Of a DNA stretch of 64,000 nucleotides, positions 58,646 through 64,000 are shown in pieces. The translations under genes and the position numbers were made by a program. The stretch spans positions 16,474,492 to 16,538,491 of the forward strand of contig CP137675.1 of the NCBI GenBank assembly GCA_037976565.1, given 5' to 3'. Under the pieces are notes generated by a model that did not search any database, had not been told where the DNA came from, and worked only from the letters and a program-made list of their open reading frames with translations. Positions within the stretch are counted from its first letter, which is position 1, and the number at the start of each line of letters is the position of its first letter. The stretch is from Mesocentrotus franciscanus. Its lineage: Eukaryota > Echinodermata > Echinoidea > Camarodonta > Strongylocentrotidae.

Positions 58646-60497
58646 TACGTAAACTAGTCTTTCGCGCGACTTCTGTTTTCGCCGGCTCAGCTTCTACCGT
58701 ATTTAACTCATAGGATAATTTTGAGTTTTGAGTTCACTGATAATTGCGTGAAACATAAAAGAAAAGACAATGTGAATACCACGATCTCAAAGACTTTCGG
58801 AAAATCAACCCAAGGGCAATTAAAATGCTCTATTGTCTATTGATAGAGAAGGATTTTGAAAATGCCTGTTTTTTCGAAAGTATTTGCGATCATGATGAAT
58901 GAATGCTTACATCATTTTAAAGCTCTTCACTACGCTCTGCAAAAAGTATGCTGTGCTATTGGGCCAATGCTATGTAAGAATTTCATAAGATGGTAACAGA
59001 TATCAGGAAAAGTTTTCATCTTCAGCTTTTTGTTGTGAACATAGGCAAACACCTGTCGAACGTGCCGCATTCTCCAGACTTATTTCGCAGACATAATGCC
59101 ATTAAAATGTAGTGTCGTAACAAAAACCCGCCGATGCATCCACTGGTTAAGATGTCCATTACGCAGATGGATGTATTACTAGCAATCATGCTCACCATTT
59201 GTAATGCTGTTCACGTTAAAGAGAAACAAACCGGAAGATAAGATCAGAAATTGATAGCCATATTGAGAGGCACCGCTATCCTTCTACTTTAACGCATTCG
59301 CGGTTAAAAAACTTCTAACGTTTCAGCCTGCAGGGAGATGTCCCTATGTATAGGGGAATCTCATTTGTCAGCAATGAAGACTTAATCGTTTGCTAATGCG
59401 ACGATATTGTCTCATTCCCCCAGGAGAGAGAACAAAGAGGAAACTAGAAGATAAGGTGGAAAAACGCGGGAAAGAGGATTGTCGATACCGATATTCGATA
59501 TGGGTGATCGTCCGCATTTTGTCTGTCCGTTTTGGCGAAAGATATGCCACTGACATTTCGTAAAAGATGCTGTCGCAGTGGCGGAGGGGGCAATCGACCA
59601 GTATCCACCCCTGTCGCCTTTGAAACTAAACGGGCATACGTTAAGTACACCATACAGTAAATTGCCTCCCTAAATTGTTAATATTTAATTATGCCCCCCC
59701 CCCCTTCCTTAAAATTACTGGATCCACCCAGAGTGTCGAACCAGCACCCGTTAGTGCTGTTATCTTGACGTAGGTGGTGACGAAGATGTTATTTTCTGGT
59801 CTAGTGGCGTCGGAGCCGCCACCACGTTGTCTCACACGCGTCCGAAGAGGCTCACTGTCCGGTGGGCATTTCATGACATATCATATCAAGTTTCTATAGG
59901 GAATCTCTACATTATCTGCCTATATAGCAAACGATCCAGCGTAGCATATATATGCCGCCTTCATAACACTATTTTTAAATTATGACATGGCTGTCGTAAA
60001 GAAATCGTTTCTTAGTCATTGGCATTAAAATATGGAAACAGGGAGTAATGTGTCATCGGCATAATGCTAGGTGAGACAAAATATCTATAGCAGTAGACGA
60101 TTTAAGGGTAGCTCCAAATCCAATGCTATAGCGCTGGTCGGCTGGCTAGCTAGGCGACGGCGCTAACTTCATACACCCTGCGGCCGCGGCATAAGAACGC
60201 CCGGTTTTGGCTCTTCGAAGATGTTTGACAGAAAAGTATAAAAAGCCTACGGTGGATGTTAGATCTAGCCTCAGGGGGTCTTGACTAGACTGCCCTACTA
60301 ATGTTTAGTGTCAGTTGGTCAAGCCTAAAACAATTCTGTGAGCATGGTACCTTTCTTACACTCTATCTCCCATACGTTTTGTGTATAATTTTCGTGCGGT
60401 GCGATTTTTATTTTAACACGCAAATTGCATTGGCAAATTGAGCTGCAATTAAGTTCGCTCGAGTCGACCAATTTGACCTTCCAAAATAACGTCATCG
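58646..60497. other. No gene seen
   Basis: A CpG-containing patch near 60140-60260 includes GCGGCCGCGG and a GTATAAAAAGC word (60237-60247) that could be a TATA box, but no transcript or open frame follows it convincingly. Confidence 0.4.
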
Positions 60498-60652
60498 GGT
60501 CTAAGAATTTGTCTTAACTTTCGTCTAAGCTAAGACAAACTGCTTTACGTGTCTAGAATACGGCTAAGGTAACTTTCTTAACCCAGACAAATTCTTAGAC
60601 ATTTTCTTAGACTTAAGAAATATGTCTTAGAAGTTTATTGAATACGGGCCCT
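60498..60652. mobile_element. MITE remnant ending in GAATACGGGCCC
   Basis: GTCTAAGAATTTGTCTT (about 60499) is inverted at AGACAAATTCTTAGAC (about 60585), and further TAAGAC/GTCTTA words alternate. The right end TTTATTGAATACGGGCCC matches the ATATTCA-GGGCCC type of terminus at 50466. The left terminus was not found. Confidence 0.6.
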
Positions 60653-61849
60653 GGTCACAACGAACACACGACGCATTTTGCGCCACGACTCGATAGAAAA
60701 TTTGGGCAAATCGTGGGTCATCGGGGGTCGTCGCAAGACAGTCCCAAGAAATTGTAAGCATCGATATCGTGGCATCGACTTGCTGTCGTGAGGCAAAAGT
60801 TTGATACGTTTATCAGAGCTATCCGGACATTTGGAAATCAGTGACACACTCACATTCCTTGTGAAAGGTTTTTACACTCAATTCTACCGTTTCCTAGAAT
60901 GTATTCATGGCAAAAGTCATACTATTCCCGTTGTTATTGTCACCGCGATGTATCAAACACCCACTTGCCTGTATTGGTTGACACATCAGGTTGTTATTCA
61001 ACTTCACCACCGGGACAAGGTAGAGTAAGAGTGATGAATAGGAGTACGTAAAGTGGAACAGGAAGAGTGCAATTACAGTGCAGGGTTAGTAATATTAGAT
61101 GGAAAGATTTTATTGCTTCGAAAATAACATGTATATATACAAAAAAAAAATAGAGAGACTTATTTGAGGACTGAAAAAGGAGTGAGATAGAACTTTTTAA
61201 AAAATTAAAAAATTAACAAGACGGCGTGAAAAAACGGCAACGTGAATGTTCTAATTCAAAATTACAACCCTTACCATATTATTCAAATCACCTAATAATA
61301 TCTAACGTAGAAATATATATGAATTATCTTTTTATAAGGGATTGTAGATTACATAAACAGTATAACAGTTTAAAAGTTTTCTCATAAACCTATTTACACA
61401 AACTTAGACACATCAAATAAGAAGCTTTTTACGTTTCGCACTTTTGCACTCATTTTGAAGAGATGTATATCTTTAACATAAGCTAGGGTGGAAAATACAA
61501 TAGAACGGTTGACTTGAAAATTGCTCATTGTTTTTGTTTTTTTATCCATCCATTGGGAGACTCAAATTGAGCAAAGATCTATAAAAATTAAAATAAAACA
61601 GTGAATAGAGTGGGCTTTATCTTTCATTACCAAGGATTTCCCGGTGATATTACCATTTCTTTGAATAAGAGATAAAAGATTCGTTAGGATAAGAAAAAAT
61701 GCATCTCATATATTTTATGAGGGCGTTCATATGCATAAATTACTTTGGTTTCGCAAGATGAAGCTTTTGCGGCAAAAGCTGCAAAGAAGGGGGAGGAAGT
61801 AAATATGATGTCTATGAGAAGCATGGTGAGGCTGATGTTGACCGCGATG
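60653..61849. other. No gene seen
   Basis: The first 150 bases are rich in CGTC/GACG words (for example TCGGGGGTCGTCGCAAGAC) and may be another repeat end. The rest is AT-rich spacer. Confidence 0.4.
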
Positions 61850-61992
61850 ATAATGAAGAAGAGATGAGGATGATGATGATAACGATGATGATGATGATAA
61901 TAATTATGATTATGATGATAATGATGATGGCGACGGTGACGATTATGATGATGGCAATGCGGAGGACAACACTGGTGACGACGAAAATGATG
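61850..61992. repeat. GAT-rich microsatellite
   Basis: Imperfect GAT/AAT repeats. Poly-His and poly-Ile frames on the minus strand are artefacts. Confidence 0.93.
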
Positions 61993-62014
61993 TAAAAAAC
62001 AGCAAAGCATTTCA

Positions 62015-62072
62015 AGGAATTAAATCCTATCAAGTACCCATTTACCTCACCTGGGTCGAGCGTGGCAAATGT
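62015..62072 (-). mobile_element. SINE body fragment
   Basis: AAGTACCCATTTACCTCACC and TGGGTCGAGCGTGGCAAATG are the reverse complement of the SINE body; head and tail are absent. Confidence 0.8.
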
Positions 62073-62167
62073 AGAAGAGAAGAAAATGGTTCACAAAAGT
62101 ATAAACAAGAACAAATAAAAATAAAGAAAAGCAAAGTGTAATAACTATTCACCAAATGTGTGGAAGT

Positions 62168-62395
62168 TTCGTAGTCTAGTGGATACGTCACCGGACTGTG
62201 GATCACATGGTTCGCGGTTCGAGTCCCGCCGCGTCACTTGTGTCATTTGGCACGACATTAATCTTCATTTGCCACACTCGACCTAAGTGAGTTGAATGGG
62301 TGCCTGGCAGAATCGAATTCCTTGAAATGCTAGAGCGCCATAATGGCAGCCATGCTAAAGCCAGGGTAATAATTGTGGACCGCAAGGAGTGTCAA
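62168..62395 (+). mobile_element. tRNA-headed SINE, plus strand
   Basis: An A box TAGTCTAGTGG (62172-62182) and a B box GGTTCGAGTCC (62216-62226) are followed by the body (TTTGCCACACTCGACCTAAG, GAATTCCTTGAAATGCTAGA) and a 3' end GCCAGGGTAATAAT. The head matches the 21.5 kb SINE (GGATACGTCACCGGACTGT) closely. It sits head-to-head with the fragment at 62015. Confidence 0.9.
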
Positions 62396-63264
62396 GTCTG
62401 ACAGACACGAGGGCCATACAAGAACACACTTTTATTATCTTATTAACTCAGGCAAAACAGTAACACAACAAATGGGAAGGAAAAGGCACAAGGGCAACGA
62501 TGTGTACATCATTACTACAGAAATCTTGAGCGGGCATTGCCTTTTATACGTCTGCTTCCTTTGATCAATTCCACAACCCTCGGCGCTTCAAATCCCTCCT
62601 CAAAACGTATGCAACTTCGATTCAAGAAAACACCTTTTTCAACAAGATAACGAAGAAACCCGGAAACGGCAGCTCTCGCCGAAATGTCAGAAGGCGAAGA
62701 TAAATACTCAAGTTACAAGTTTTGGGAATCCCAGAAGGTGTTTAAAAAATGCAGCCGAGCGCCAACAGCTGTGGTAATATCGTCATCTTCGGCCGGATTG
62801 TTTGCTTAGCTTCGATTTCTTACGCGATTTATATTTTGTTGAATCTATATAAATAAAATACGTCATGTTATTTTATATTGCAGGCATTACTGTGCCAATT
62901 CAACGAAAATAATAGCGGACATGCCGTACGCAATTTTGATGGCAGAGCACATTGTAGTTTGTTTGAATATAATTTGCTGGGGAATGATAGCGAAAAAATG
63001 AGACTACTATTTGTGTTATTCGATATAATTATTTCTGCCTTATCTCTTCAAATTAAAGGGTTTAAGTGGACTTTGTTTGTGTCAACAGCAGATTCAGGAA
63101 GTATGATGTACTGATATGTTTGATATTTTATGATAATGTAATTTAACATTTTAAAACTCCGTTGTGATATTCATATTCTAACGATAATATATCTCTCCGT
63201 TTTGTCTGTTTTATAGTGTATATTACATAATGATAATATCTCTAAAGATCCGATTGGATTGTAT
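62396..63264. other. No confident gene
   Basis: A frame at 62878-63114 follows TTTATATTGCAG, a possible splice acceptor, and includes HCSLFEYNLLGNDSEKM. I do not recognise a domain, so no exon is called. Confidence 0.35.
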
Positions 63265-63335
63265 TATCCCGGGTACCTACTCGCTACACCTGGGTCGAGT
63301 GTCACAAATGTAGATTGATGTCTCGCCCAAACTCG
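63265..63335 (-). mobile_element. SINE body fragment
   Basis: GGGTACCTACTCGCTACACC and TGGGTCGAGTGTCACAAATG match the reverse complement of the SINE body with substitutions. Confidence 0.75.
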
Positions 63336-63384
63336 TGAAAATGAATTGTTATCCCATAAGCTAGGGCCAAAACAATGATAATGA

Positions 63385-63446
63385 TACAAATAGTGATAAT
63401 AATAATAATAACAATGATAATAATAATAATAATAACAATAATATAG
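63385..63446. repeat. AAT microsatellite
   Basis: AAT/AAC trinucleotide run. Confidence 0.93.
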
Positions 63447-64000
63447 TAATAATGTAAGACCTATAGGGCGACAAATCCATTACAAAAAAAAATGCTCAAG
63501 GCGCAAATGTGCAATACAAACGTTACAAAGGGTTTATACATGTATAAACAAAATAACAGAGAATGTATAACATACATAGTTTAGTGCAGAGAGAAAGAAG
63601 GAAAAAGAAAGAGAGAACACTGAAGTGAAAGGCAACGTTGAACAAATAAGTTCCTTAAGGAGGAAGAGTAAAAAGTAAAGAGTAATAAGGGAAAAGGGGA
63701 ACATTGTATAAATCCAAAATATGACTGTTAAACTTGAAGGAAACGGGAAAGGACCAAGAAATTATACATTGAATTTCGGTAAATGTAATAAACGAAAGAT
63801 GATGAATTATGGATTATGACAGCGTTAATAAGAAAGAAATAGTAGTTTGCGATATTCTTTAGCTATCTTATACTGATCGAAATGAATTAATGTAACCGTA
63901 ACAAAAAGAAGAGACGACAAAGCGAGCGCACAGAAAAGTTGATAGTTTAATAGGAAAAAACGTAATTGATATCGATGGAATCAACAACAAACGGTTGAGT
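63447..64000. other. No gene seen
   Basis: Purine-rich spacer to the window edge. Confidence 0.4.

Noticed and set aside
60236..60247. Promoter with TATA box near a NotI-like CpG patch
   Set aside because: A single TATA word without an open frame, a recognised start site, or a neighbouring exon is too weak to call.
62878..63114. Possible terminal exon after TTTATATTGCAG
   Set aside because: No recognised domain, and AT-rich codons like the surroundings in the second half; it may be chance.
1..64000. CRISPR array, prophage or bacterial operon
   Set aside because: Codon structure, splice acceptor, SINEs, LINEs and microsatellites are eukaryotic; no regularly spaced direct repeats with unique spacers were found.

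Overview
The window looks like eukaryotic, intron-bearing, repeat-dense, AT-rich DNA from a marine deuterostome, most likely an echinoderm and probably a sea urchin. The evidence is several copies of a tRNA-headed SINE, many short transposons ending in GGGCCCTG or GGGCCCGTATTCA, a foldback complex of the TU type first described in sea urchins, and long CT/GA, AC and GAT microsatellites. The species call is inference from repeat families remembered, not from a search. There is no prokaryotic operon, CRISPR array, rRNA gene or intact standard tRNA gene.

Only one piece of a host gene is convincing: a minus-strand terminal exon at 50884-51025. It has a clean splice acceptor and a stop codon and encodes the C-terminal end of a START lipid-transfer domain. 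Its upstream exons were not found and must lie in intronic sequence above 51027 or beyond the window. A decayed LINE (51476-52260, opposite strand) sits just upstream, inside the presumed intron.

The rest is transposons, duplications and low-complexity DNA. From left to right: a dispersed repeat (1-355) with an inverted partner at 27.9 kb; small tandem duplications (1.5-2.7 kb); two abutting TIR elements (5.25-6.37 kb); a GGATCC-TIR element (12.0 kb); degenerate tandem arrays (13.4, 16.0-16.8, 31.7-32.6, 46.6-47.0 kb); a tandem duplication of about 1.2 kb carrying long perfect palindromes and a SINE (20.7-23.2 kb); a series of MITEs (27.1, 30.5, 39.1, 50.5, 57.6, 60.5 kb); a LINE 3' end (35.65-36.23 kb); a foldback complex whose arms carry GTTC/GAAC words at about 10.5-bp spacing (36.5-38.2 kb); and an inverted pair of repeats about 21 kb apart (18.5-19.4 and 39.7-41.7 kb).

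The second copy of that pair is split by a 1094-bp element with CACTG termini and a TA duplication, and the first copy supplies the empty site. Inside that element lies a segment laid out like the Alu/7SL head. The strongest leads are this inserted element with its 7SL-like passenger, the helically phased foldback array, and the order of events readable in the 20.7-23.2 kb duplication. All alignments and spacings were made by eye; no database search was run.
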